Below are positions 1 through 6,763 of a stretch of DNA of 31,242 bases, piece after piece; the stretch's first letter is position 1, and each line of letters opens with the position of its first letter. The stretch is from GCA-2731375 sp047518225 (GTDB taxonomy: Bacteria; Pseudomonadota; Alphaproteobacteria; GCA-2731375). The stretch is taken from positions 1 through 31,242 of the forward strand of contig JAKZRK010000178.1 in assembly GCA_047518225.1 (NCBI GenBank), given 5' to 3'. The notes below the pieces were generated by a model. That model searched no databases. It was not told the DNA's origin and was given only the letters and a program-made list of their open reading frames with translations. Position numbers and translations under genes: made by a program.

Positions 1-41
1 GCACTGGCCAGCGCGGTCGCGGATGTGGTAGTCGTCTTCAT
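1..41 (-). CDS. 5' end of a leftward gene cut by the window edge
   Basis: Only the first 13 codons lie inside the window. The reverse strand reads ATG at 41-39 followed by MKTTTTSATALAS and part of a further codon, open to the edge. A purine-rich ribosome binding site (AAGGAAG) sits at a normal distance upstream of the ATG, which is the main reason to believe the start. The Thr/Ser/Ala-rich beginning, with one Lys after Met, could be the start of a signal peptide, but there is too little to name a family. It is divergent from the SGNH-like gene to its right. Confidence 0.45.
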   Translation of the reverse strand, partial: MKTTTTSATALAS

Positions 42-69
42 GGTGTTGCTTCCTTTCTTGGTTTAAGCA

Positions 70-91
70 CCCCGAGCCTACGGCTCAGGGG
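70..91. other. imperfect hairpin upstream of the leftward partial gene
   Basis: The sequence is a CCCC-GAGCC arm, a TAC loop and a GGCTC-A-GGGG arm: nine base pairs with one bulged A. It lies about 30 bases upstream of the start codon of the leftward gene, so it could be a 5'-UTR structure or an operator. There is no T-run, which argues against an intrinsic terminator. Function is inferred from position only. Confidence 0.3.
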
Positions 92-207
92 AAGCAACGC
101 CACCCTAATTCAAAGTTTCAACAAATACCGGGACATCCCCCCCGCTTGGCTTCACTGGTCAGGACGGCGTCGTCAATCTGGCCTTTCCAGGCGAAAACAC
201 AAACACG

Positions 208-879
208 ATGGTATCGAAAGTTCGCGCCTATTACCGCAGGGTGCGCCCAGGATTGGTTATGCTGCAGGCCGGACCGCACCAGTTTGTCACGAAACGGGAC
301 CATGAAATCGGGCGCGACTATGACGATGGCCGGTTAGAAATTGGCGAAATCCGAGTGCTGTCGGACTGGCATCGCCCTCGAATTTTGAATTATTGGCGGG
401 TCGTCATTGACGGCCGTAACTTCGCCGGCAGTCGAATTCTGCAACCTGACGGATCTCAAACCGTCACGAAAGCCTTTGCGGAGCTGTCGGAGGCAGCGCG
501 CCATCAAAACGCAAAAGAAACGGTTCTAAGCCAAATTCCACCGGAGGATCTGACGGAAGCGACGGGCTTCAAAAGTTTGCAGGACATTATTCCTGAACTC
601 ATTGCCCGTGGCGCCCAAGTTTGTCTGGTGAGCTTCCCCGTCGCTGAATCCTACCAAATACTGGCTATGAAATACCCCAGTTTCGCCAAGGCGCGCGCGC
701 GGATCACGGCCTTGGCGGCGCGCCACGGGATCCGCCATGTGGATCTCTGGAATGCCATTTCCGGCAACGCGGCCTTCAGCAATTCCGATCATATGAACCA
801 CGACGGGGCCCGGCGGCTGGCCCGTCTTGTAAAACAGGAATGTGAAAAACCAGTTCTGGCCGCCACCGCAAAAGAGTAA
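208..879 (+). CDS. SGNH-hydrolase-like protein, probably 5'-truncated
   Basis: The 223-residue frame ends in a typical SGNH/GDSL block V: the stretch around residues 192-203 reads SDHMNHDGARRL, with the Asp and His expected of the catalytic pair. A Rossmann-like strand (AQVCLVSFPV) lies about 55 residues earlier. Homology-like sequence continues in frame upstream of the ATG. Positions 130-138 encode G-T-S, the place where block I and its Ser nucleophile would be, followed by VVNLAFPGENT. That upstream stretch starts after a TAA at 106 and has no ATG, GTG or TTG, and there is no good ribosome binding site before 208. So either a shortened protein lacking the nucleophile is made, or this is a pseudogene that lost its N-terminal membrane anchor and start. 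Such proteins commonly modify surface polysaccharides. It is followed 24 bases later by an oxygenase gene in the same direction. Confidence 0.55.
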   Translation: MVSKVRAYYRRVRPGLVMLQAGPHQFVTKRDHEIGRDYDDGRLEIGEIRVLSDWHRPRILNYWRVVIDGRNFAGSRILQPDGSQTVTKAFAELSEAARHQNAKETVLSQIPPEDLTEATGFKSLQDIIPELIARGAQVCLVSFPVAESYQILAMKYPSFAKARARITALAARHGIRHVDLWNAISGNAAFSNSDHMNHDGARRLARLVKQECEKPVLAATAKE

Positions 880-903
880 TATGAGCAATGGTGCTTCCAT
901 TTT

Positions 904-1815
904 ATGGCGGTGGAGACAAGTCCCTTGAGTAGAGACGCGGACTACCTTGATAGCCGGATCATCCGTTTGGCCAGGATGGCATCGTTTTCGCCGAGATGGG
1001 CCCTGCGATTGGTCAAGTTTCGGCGTGTTGCCCGCCACTTGACGGCATATTTGCGCCGCCGCTCCGCCGCGCGGGATATCCTGGCAAGATCTCAATGGGC
1101 GCAATACATTCCCCGCGATCGCGGTTATCGGCTACTTTCGCACGACAGCTTGAGCGGCTCCGAAGACGTGGTGAAAATCTGCCGGGACCTGTTTGAAGGC
1201 AAAGGCGGCATGCAATCTTTTCAGATGGGCAAAAAGCCTTTTTTCACCAATATTCTGGAATTCTCCGATCTGGAAGCACGGCCCGAAATACTGGATTTCG
1301 TTCTTTCCGACGCTGTTATCGAAAGCGTAACAGGTTATTTGGGAACTGTGCCGCGGCTGAATAGCCTTGGTCTTTTTGTATCCGATGCCAATGAAGGCCT
1401 GGAATCCAGCCAGCTTTTTCATCTGGATGGCGAAGATTTTCGCATGATGAAATGTTTTTACAATCTGGATGCGGTGACGCCGGAAAATGGCCCCTTTACC
1501 TTTTTGCCCAAGGCGGCGACCAAGCGGGTCCGCATGGCCCTGAATACCGATCCCAGGGACGGCCGTGCCGAAGACGGCGATGTCTTCCAATTTTGCGATC
1601 CAAGCGACGCTATCAGCCTAACCGGTCCCGCGGGCCAGGGAGCCTTTGTCGATACGGCAAACTGTCTGCATTTCGGCAGCCGCGCGCGGGCGGGGTACCG
1701 AATAGTTCTGATGTTTTGTTACAGCCCTTATCCGAATGTGAAGATCGACAAGGGGAAGTTTGATTTGCCGGGAAAGCCGGTTCGGAAAAATCCCCGTTCA
1801 ACGATATGCCGATGA
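904..1815 (+). CDS. phytanoyl-CoA dioxygenase (PhyH)-like Fe(II)/2-oxoglutarate oxygenase
   Basis: Predicted cytoplasmic non-haem iron oxygenase of 303 residues, in the size range of the PhyH family. The facial triad is visible: H173 and D175 in FHLDGED, and the distal H256 in NCLHFGS. R266 in GYRIVLM is placed to bind the 2-oxoglutarate carboxylate. A PENGPFTF segment before residue 200 fits the family's turn between the core strands. The first 60 residues are basic and lack obvious domain features. The 904 ATG has no clear Shine-Dalgarno. The substrate cannot be read from sequence: members hydroxylate acyl-CoAs, amino acids or natural products. Its position between an SGNH-like gene and a methyltransferase suggests tailoring of a surface or secondary metabolite (inference). 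Confidence 0.7.
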   Translation: MAVETSPLSRDADYLDSRIIRLARMASFSPRWALRLVKFRRVARHLTAYLRRRSAARDILARSQWAQYIPRDRGYRLLSHDSLSGSEDVVKICRDLFEGKGGMQSFQMGKKPFFTNILEFSDLEARPEILDFVLSDAVIESVTGYLGTVPRLNSLGLFVSDANEGLESSQLFHLDGEDFRMMKCFYNLDAVTPENGPFTFLPKAATKRVRMALNTDPRDGRAEDGDVFQFCDPSDAISLTGPAGQGAFVDTANCLHFGSRARAGYRIVLMFCYSPYPNVKIDKGKFDLPGKPVRKNPRSTICR

Positions 1816-1909
1816 TCCATTGCTGCGGATGATTTTGGGTCTGGATGCCTAATACCAACCTGCGCTGCCGCACAGTTTAACATTTAAACCACACCAGAGC
1901 GGCTCCGTT

Positions 1910-2836
1910 CTAAGCCTTCGCCACCACCAGGCCGAGGTTCATATTAATCTTTACCGGCATGTCATTCGCCACCAACACCGGGTTTAAGCCATAACCGGGC
2001 AATTCGTCGATGTGGGCGGCAAAATAGCCCTGGCCCACAATATAATTGCGCTGCATACCGGTTTCATTCCAATCGCGAAAGGCCTCCAACATGCCCACAT
2101 GCCCCCTGGATACACGCTGTAATTGCGCCATTACCGCCGGCCTGATGGCCTCCATCTGTTCCAATGCGATGACTGAGTAGACCAGATCAAAACTGTTGTC
2201 GTCGAAAGGCAGATCGGCGGCGCTGGCTTGCTGAACCTTGATACGCCGATGGGCCGTCATATCCAGCAAGGGTTCCGGTGAAAAGTCCGTCAGCACCCGC
2301 GGCAAGTCATCCTGGTCCGAAACATCCCTGATGGCGGCTATGCCGTGGGCCGTCAGGTCGATGCCGTGGAAAGAAGTTTCCGGGAAGCGGGCAGCCAGCG
2401 ATAAAAGGTTGACGCCGATGCCACAACCAATTTCCAGGACTGACTCGGGCTGGAATGCCTCTATCATCCGCATGAGGTGCAATAAATAGACCCGCTTCAA
2501 GCCGGCCGCGCCCACCAACATGCGCCTTTCGCCCCAGATACAGGGGACATCGCGGTCGCCGGGATGCAACAGCCGGACCAGGTTTTTGTCGTGCCAGTTT
2601 TTTTCATAGATGCGCCGCACCACTTCCGGCGTGCGCCTGGCGCCGGGTAGCCAGCCCAGATATTGCCGGCGCAAACGCATTTTCAGTAACTTCCTCCGCC
2701 GGTTTACGATCAACGCATTCCAGGCAGCATCGTCCCCGACCTGGAATTCTTTACCTACGTACGGCGCAAAGGCCCGGTCTATATCGCCCGGGGGCAGTTC
2801 AAAACGCGTATCCGAAATATCGTGAGATGCGGTCAT
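1910..2836 (-). CDS. class I SAM-dependent methyltransferase
   Basis: 308 residues. SAM-binding motif I is VLEIGCGIG at 133-141, followed by an acidic residue at the end of strand 2 (HGIDL, D160). The later segment DLPFDDNSFDLVYSVIALEQ is a classic motif II/III region of methyltransferase type 11/25 domains. The N-terminal ~125 residues are a basic extension with no recognisable domain. The acceptor is unknown. The gene converges on the oxygenase gene, with 94 bases between the stops. Similar stand-alone methyltransferases occur in polysaccharide and lipid modification loci, but nothing here fixes the substrate. Confidence 0.75.
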   Translation of the reverse strand: MTASHDISDTRFELPPGDIDRAFAPYVGKEFQVGDDAAWNALIVNRRRKLLKMRLRRQYLGWLPGARRTPEVVRRIYEKNWHDKNLVRLLHPGDRDVPCIWGERRMLVGAAGLKRVYLLHLMRMIEAFQPESVLEIGCGIGVNLLSLAARFPETSFHGIDLTAHGIAAIRDVSDQDDLPRVLTDFSPEPLLDMTAHRRIKVQQASAADLPFDDNSFDLVYSVIALEQMEAIRPAVMAQLQRVSRGHVGMLEAFRDWNETGMQRNYIVGQGYFAAHIDELPGYGLNPVLVANDMPVKINMNLGLVVAKA

Positions 2837-2876
2837 TGTCGTCCGAGTGCCCTATATCAGCTTGGCCAAAAGTACC

Positions 2877-2901
2877 ACAGAGGTGGCTCTCATACCTCTG
2901 T
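2877..2901. promoter_or_regulatory. 8-bp perfect inverted repeat upstream of the methyltransferase
   Basis: ACAGAGGT at 2877-2884 is matched by ACCTCTGT at 2894-2901, with a nine-base loop. It lies about 40-65 bases upstream of the methyltransferase ATG on the coding strand, a plausible operator or leader hairpin. There is no T-run, so a terminator is unlikely. Function is inferred from position. Confidence 0.35.
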
Positions 2902-3019
2902 CGCGGAAATACTTGTTGCATAACGCGATTACAAACTTCCTAACAAAGGTCCGCCAGCCTTTCCACAAAACGTGACGTTCGCCAGTTCGACAAAACCGGA
3001 AGCGCCGGAGTCAGCGACG

Positions 3020-3101
3020 GGGTCAGGTCTTGAATTGTGAATTCTAGCTGTGATGCTCACTCTCCAAAACGCTGAGTAGTTCAAAGTTCAAGACCTGACC
3101 C
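3020..3101. mobile_element. 82-bp MITE/REP-like element with perfect 15-bp ends
   Basis: GGGTCAGGTCTTGAA at 3020-3034 is the exact reverse complement of 3087-3101. The match continues imperfectly to about 22 bases per side, leaving a short interior with no coding capacity. These ends resemble the GGGTCAGGTCTTG-type palindromes often found near REP-associated (Y1/IS200-like) transposase genes. No transposase is present in this window, so the element would depend on one elsewhere. The core AGCGACGGGGTC...GTCTTG that includes the left end recurs in the tandem repeat at 4451-4510. Confidence 0.55.
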
Positions 3102-3349
3102 AGATAGTTAGTCATATTGCTACATCGGCAACGGCTTCTTGCCCTTCTGGCGCTCTTCCCTGGCCCAGGAAATGCCGCTCTCATAGGACAGGGACAAGGT
3201 CTGCGGGCCCCCTCAACCGCCAACCTGCCATCAACAACCTTGTCGGCAAATTTGGCAAAATCGGCAAGATTCTACAGACGGTGTGATGGCCGTCAATTTC
3301 AATTTCTCAAAACATGGTTAGTTAATATTTGAACGCTTGGAGGAGTGTC

Positions 3350-3454
3350 ATGCCAACTTACAATTCGATACCCTGGCTTCCGACCCTTTATGTCTTCTTT
3401 GCAGGAATGATGATCTGGGGCGGCATCCTGGCGGGTCTCTATTCCGCTGGCTGA
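3350..3454 (+). CDS. 34-residue single-helix membrane protein
   Basis: The start ATG at 3350 is preceded by a strong Shine-Dalgarno (GGAGGAG, 3339-3345) at good spacing, better than most genes in this window. The translation begins MPTYNSIPWLPTLYVFF and continues AGMMIWGGILAGLYSAG to a TGA. Residues 10-31 form one uninterrupted hydrophobic segment with several Gly, long enough for a single transmembrane helix. The N-terminus is short and uncharged. Proteins of this size often associate with a larger membrane complex or act as regulators, but no partner can be named. Confidence rests on the ribosome binding site and the membrane-like composition, not on homology. Confidence 0.5.
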   Translation: MPTYNSIPWLPTLYVFFAGMMIWGGILAGLYSAG

Positions 3455-3610
3455 GGCGTAGGTGTATTCGTCATAAACACGGCTTCCGATGGTGGCGACC
3501 GACCATAGCCGTTGTCATGATGACAATACCTTCTGGGTGCATTGGAGAACCGGCCGCCGCCGCAAAGGTGAGGTCATAATGGCCACGGCCGGGCAGCAGG
3601 ATCGCGGCGG

Positions 3611-4108
3611 CTAATTCCGGGGATGCTTGGCCATCCATTCGCGGGCCAGCTTCTGGGCCTCGGCGATCTGGCTAGGGGTCATTTGCTTGGTCACGGAAGC
3701 CCGGTCATCCATGGCCCTTTCATGGCCGGCCGCGCCCGCGATATTGAACCATTTGTGGGCCTTCCGATAGTCCCGCGCAACGCCGTAGCCAAGGTAGTAC
3801 ATGGCACCCAGGTTGTACTGCGCATCGCCATGGCCTTGCTCGGCGGCCATGCGAAACCATCTGATCGCTTCGGCAAAGTCCCGGCTCACGCCATGGCCTA
3901 GATCGTACATTGTGGCAAGACTGAACTGCGCCCTGACATCGCCCTTCTCGGCCAGTGGTCGCCACAAGCGGATGGCGGTGACGAAATGGCCGGCATCATG
4001 CGCCCGCATTCCATCCTGAAACGCATCCGCCGCACCAATGGACGGCCACCCGGCGATCATGGGCACCACGATGATGGCCAGCCCAATGATCTGGCCCAGG
4101 CGTTTCAT
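3611..4108 (-). CDS. exported Sel1-repeat (TPR-like) protein
   Basis: 165 residues. Residues 1-27 form a signal peptide: a basic MKR start, a hydrophobic core to about 20, and a small-residue cleavage region ending IGAADA. Two full Sel1-like repeats follow at about 60-95 and 96-131, each with the A-x-x-x-L-x-x-M-Y-x-x-G-x-G-V-x-x-D consensus, after a degenerate half repeat at about 30-59. Such solenoids mediate protein-protein contacts in the periplasm or outer envelope, and no enzymatic residues are expected. A GAGGGG purine run precedes the ATG. The C-terminal 30 residues form a charged helix without repeat character. The ribbon-helix-helix gene lies 70 bases upstream on the same strand. 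Confidence 0.8.
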   Translation of the reverse strand: MKRLGQIIGLAIIVVPMIAGWPSIGAADAFQDGMRAHDAGHFVTAIRLWRPLAEKGDVRAQFSLATMYDLGHGVSRDFAEAIRWFRMAAEQGHGDAQYNLGAMYYLGYGVARDYRKAHKWFNIAGAAGHERAMDDRASVTKQMTPSQIAEAQKLAREWMAKHPRN

Positions 4109-4178
4109 GCCGCGCCCCTCACCCCCGCCGCTCCCGCAACCGCACCCCAGGCCCGCCGCCGTTCTCTATCTATGAACA

Positions 4179-4352
4179 CTATTCCAGGCCCTTCGACATC
4201 TGGCGCTTGATGTAGCGCTGGATCAGGTCGCGGACAATTTCGGAGTATTCACGGCCTTCCTTCGCGGCAACCTCCCGCAAGTTATCAAAATCTGCTTTGT
4301 TCATGCGGATCGTCATGCGCTCGCATTCGGGAAATTTCTTTGGCCTGGCCAT
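4179..4352 (-). CDS. 57-residue ribbon-helix-helix (CopG/Arc-type) regulator
   Basis: Reverse-strand ATG at 4352-4350, stop TAG at 4181-4179. The protein begins MARPKKFPECERMTIRMN. The alternating ERMTIRMN segment (residues 11-18) fits the DNA-reading beta strand. It is followed by helix A (KADFDNLREVAAKEG) and, after REYS, helix B (EIVRDLIQRYIKRQMSKG). The layout and size match CopG/Arc-type ribbon-helix-helix proteins, which bind DNA as dimers of dimers. Many are antitoxins or autoregulators. No toxin gene is adjacent: the downstream Sel1 gene is exported and of another type. Three direct repeats lie immediately upstream and are a candidate operator. Confidence 0.75.
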   Translation of the reverse strand: MARPKKFPECERMTIRMNKADFDNLREVAAKEGREYSEIVRDLIQRYIKRQMSKGLE

Positions 4353-4366
4353 TGCCGCAAATTAGT

Positions 4367-4436
4367 GGCTGAACAAAAAATGCAAAGAGAGGTTTGCTTT
4401 TTCGGCTGAACGAAATGAAGTAATGACTGAACGAAA
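4367..4436. promoter_or_regulatory. three direct repeats of CTGAAC(A/G)AAA, candidate operator
   Basis: GGCTGAACAAAA at 4367-4378, GGCTGAACGAAA at 4404-4415 and GACTGAACGAAA at 4425-4436 lie within the 85 bases upstream of the ribbon-helix-helix start. The last two are 21 bases apart, two helical turns. The first is 37 bases from the second. A short stem (GCAAA/TTTGC, 4382-4397, flanked by A and T runs) lies between copies one and two. Ribbon-helix-helix proteins typically bind such short iterated sites in their own promoters, so autoregulation is inferred. Confidence 0.5.
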
Positions 4437-4450
4437 CGGTCGATGCAGAT

Positions 4451-4510
4451 GAGCGTCGGGGTCGAGATGAGCGACGGGGTCGCGTCTTGGAGCGACGGGG
4501 TCGCGTCTTG
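4451..4510 (+). repeat. 21-bp tandem repeat (two exact copies plus one partial)
   Basis: GAGCGACGGGGTCGCGTCTTG is present exactly at 4469-4489 and again at 4490-4510. A diverged 18-base copy precedes it at 4451-4468. The unit shares its core with 3013-3032, the left end of the inverted-repeat element 1.4 kb away. The rest of the gap up to the cytosine deaminase gene (4511-4729) shows no gene; the open frames there are not protein-like. Confidence 0.7.
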
Positions 4511-4729
4511 TATCTTGAATCCCGCAGGCTTGAACCTTGGTGTTTGGGCGCGTTGGCTACGCGGTTATGGTGGATTTAACCCCTTTCGATTGGATGCGGC
4601 TCGCCGGCACGGCGATCCTGGACATGGACCGGGCGCGCGGCGAGCGGCGCATGGGTTTATTATTGCGCAACCCGACCCCACTGCTTTTCTGTTAAAGTCA
4701 ATTTTTGGGACGCTTGGAACTTTTGAAAT

Positions 4730-5215
4730 ATGTCCGGGACGACAGCAGACCGAGACCGAAAATTCATGGGCCTGGCATTGGCACAGGCGCGGAAGAGTTA
4801 CGCCGCCAACGGCATACCCGTTGGCGCGGTTCTGGTTCGGGACGGCGCGGACGCACCCCTGGCATCGGGCTACAATCAACGGGTTCAAAAGAAAAATCCG
4901 ATTTTGCATGGCGAGATGGATTGCCTGCAAAATCACGGCAGGCAAAAGAGTTATCGCGGGACCACGATCTACACCACGCTCAGCCCCTGTATGATGTGTG
5001 CGGGGACCATTGTTCAGTTCAAAATTCCCACCGTCGTGATCGGCCAGAAAGAAGTGCGGGTGCCGGCGGACAAACCATTCACGGGAAACGTGGATTTCCT
5101 GAGATCCCATGGGGTTGACGTGCGGCTGTTGAACGATCCCGGGTGCGAGGCGCTGTTCGCGGAATTCCTCGAAAACAACATGGACCTGTGGCTTGAGGAT
5201 ATCGGCGAGGATTAA
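4730..5215 (+). CDS. cytosine deaminase, yeast Fcy1-type
   Basis: 161 residues, about the length of yeast cytosine deaminase (158), a zinc enzyme that converts cytosine to uracil in pyrimidine salvage. Zinc ligands and the proton shuttle are all present: H60 and E62 in HGEMDCL, and C87 and C90 in LSPCMMCAG. The TTLSPC context and the C-terminal WLEDIGED closely match the lid of the fungal enzyme (known from the family), which separates it from the larger CodA amidohydrolases and from tRNA or guanine deaminases. The start ATG has only a weak Shine-Dalgarno. No cytosine permease or other pyrimidine gene is next to it. Related small-molecule deaminations, such as creatinine-like or pterin substrates, cannot be excluded. 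Confidence 0.82.
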   Translation: MSGTTADRDRKFMGLALAQARKSYAANGIPVGAVLVRDGADAPLASGYNQRVQKKNPILHGEMDCLQNHGRQKSYRGTTIYTTLSPCMMCAGTIVQFKIPTVVIGQKEVRVPADKPFTGNVDFLRSHGVDVRLLNDPGCEALFAEFLENNMDLWLEDIGED

Positions 5216-5269
5216 TTTACACGGCGGCGGAAGCTTTCCCGCTGACGTCAAGGCACTAGAGCGGGACGG

Positions 5270-6514
5270 CTATGCGGTTTCGGCGGCATCGGCCGAATGC
5301 ATCCGGACGCGGTTGGCCGGGAAGCGCACGGTCACCGTGGTCCCCATATGTTCCTCGCTTTGCGGGTCGAGATAGCCGCCGTGCAATTCCACCAAGGACT
5401 TGGTCAAGGGTAACCCAAGACCGGTGCCGTCATATTTTCCGCTCAACTCGCTCCTGATCCGTACGAACGGTTTGAGCGCCTTTGGAATGTCGTCGCGGGC
5501 AATGCCGATCCCGGTATCGGTAATTTGAATGACGTAACCGGACTTGTGATCGCTCCAGGCGCGGATGGTCACCTTTCCCCCCGGTTCCGTGAACTTCACG
5601 GCGTTGCTCAGCAAATTCGCCAGGATCTGTTTGACTTTCCGCTCGTCCGCCCATAGTGCATCGCCGGCGGGCGCGGGTTGGTAGTCCAGTTCAATGTCTT
5701 CTTTCGCGGCACGCTCGCGCACGAGGACCATCATGGAGCGAATCACGGCGGGAATGATGACCTCTTCCTCGAACAGTTCTTCCTTGCCGCTTTCGATCTT
5801 CGAGAGGTCGAGAATGTCGTTGATTAACGACAGCAAAAGACGGTCGGCCGTGGTAATATCCGTTGCGTATTCAAGGTATTTTGGGATTCCAATGGGGCCC
5901 AGGGTTTCCGCGCTGATCATTTCAGAGAAGCCCAGGACGGCATTGAGAGGGGTACGAAGCTCGTGGCTGACGTTGGCCAGAAATTCCGATTTGAATTTGT
6001 TGGCGGTCTCGGCGATTTGCACGGCCTGACGGAGGTCGTTTGTCCGCTGGGAACATTGCTCTTCCAGCCGTTCATGAGCCTGCCGCAATCTATTCTCATC
6101 TTGTTGACGCCGCTCGTTATCGGCAATCAGTGTTTCTTGCTGTAAATTGAGAATATCGCGGACGCTAACCAGGCCCAGCAACCGATCCTCGTCGACGACG
6201 GGAAGATGGCGCATGCGATTGGCGTTCATGAGGCCGAGCGCCATCTCGGCCCCGACCTCGGGATGACACGCTATCATCTCCTTCCCCATTAGCTCGTGCG
6301 CCGTGATATCAGCCATCGCGGCGCCGTTCCGCGCCAGGAATCGGACCAAATCACGTTCTGAAACGGTCCCCGTCAACCGTCCAGCCCGATCGGTCAGCAT
6401 TACAGATCCGACATCCTCACTGGCCATTGTCGCAACAAGCTCGGCAAGGCTTGCGTCGCAGGAAAGGGCGACAATTCGGCCGCCATTGCGATCAAGGATA
6501 TCCTGAACAATCAT
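5270..6514 (-). CDS. soluble CBS-domain sensor histidine kinase
   Basis: 414 residues. Two CBS modules come first (about 1-62 and 70-127), then a coiled coil (about 130-175), then the kinase core. The H-box reads NVSHELRTPL with phosphorylatable H184. The N-box has N304 in LLSNAVKFT, G1 is DTGIGIA (D333), and G2 is GTGLGL (363-368). No transmembrane segment is visible, so it is cytoplasmic. CBS pairs usually sense adenosine nucleotides, so energy-state sensing is a reasonable inference. No response regulator or receiver domain gene is nearby, making it an orphan kinase. A short AAAGG about eight bases before the ATG supports the start. It converges on the cytosine deaminase gene. Confidence 0.9.
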   Translation of the reverse strand: MIVQDILDRNGGRIVALSCDASLAELVATMASEDVGSVMLTDRAGRLTGTVSERDLVRFLARNGAAMADITAHELMGKEMIACHPEVGAEMALGLMNANRMRHLPVVDEDRLLGLVSVRDILNLQQETLIADNERRQQDENRLRQAHERLEEQCSQRTNDLRQAVQIAETANKFKSEFLANVSHELRTPLNAVLGFSEMISAETLGPIGIPKYLEYATDITTADRLLLSLINDILDLSKIESGKEELFEEEVIIPAVIRSMMVLVRERAAKEDIELDYQPAPAGDALWADERKVKQILANLLSNAVKFTEPGGKVTIRAWSDHKSGYVIQITDTGIGIARDDIPKALKPFVRIRSELSGKYDGTGLGLPLTKSLVELHGGYLDPQSEEHMGTTVTVRFPANRVRMHSADAAETA

Positions 6515-6763
6515 CCCCTGAGCCTTTGTTTCCCGGCACCGTTCCGGACCACGGGTTGCAATGCATCCGCAAGGAGTGCGGGGCGTGCGGGTATTGCAGC
6601 ATCAAAGGTTTAATTAGATTTCATGTAATTAGTATTAAGGAATATCAGTTCATTCTTAGGACACCGCCGGAATGAAGGGGACGAGTTGCGTCGTCGGCCG
6701 TCTCAACATATCGTCTCCCTGTCAGCGACATTGCTAATCCGTGGACCAGGGAGTAGCCAGTAA

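Larger units (their letters stand above)
2837..3349. other. 513-base gap holding a hairpin and a MITE-like element
   Basis: No convincing gene was found between the methyltransferase and the small membrane protein. The gap contains the inverted repeat at 2877-2901 and the 82-bp element at 3020-3101, annotated separately. On the reverse strand, 3213 down to 3120 is an open stretch of about 30 codons without a start. It could be a decayed gene end, but I cannot assign it. The rest is unremarkable. Confidence 0.5.

Noticed and set aside
881..928. 15-codon frame between the SGNH-like and oxygenase genes
   Set aside because: It begins after a purine stretch but ends almost at once. It may reflect a leader or a misplaced start of the oxygenase; nothing decides it.
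3120..3212. Reverse-strand remnant ending in a Lys-rich tail before a TAG
   Set aside because: It looks faintly like a protein C-terminus but has an in-frame stop upstream, no start and only about 30 codons, so it cannot be assigned.
3489..3614. 41-codon frame after the small membrane protein
   Set aside because: It has no ribosome binding site, an ordinary composition and overlaps the end of the Sel1 gene, so there is no positive evidence for it.
4179..4352. Toxin-antitoxin module reading for the ribbon-helix-helix gene
   Set aside because: There is no adjacent ParE-, RelE- or PIN-type gene on either side; the neighbour is an exported Sel1-repeat protein.
4443..4994. Open frames across the tandem repeat and into the cytosine deaminase gene
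   Set aside because: They lie in other frames from the deaminase, have no ribosome binding site and encode low-complexity, Arg/Gly-rich sequence.
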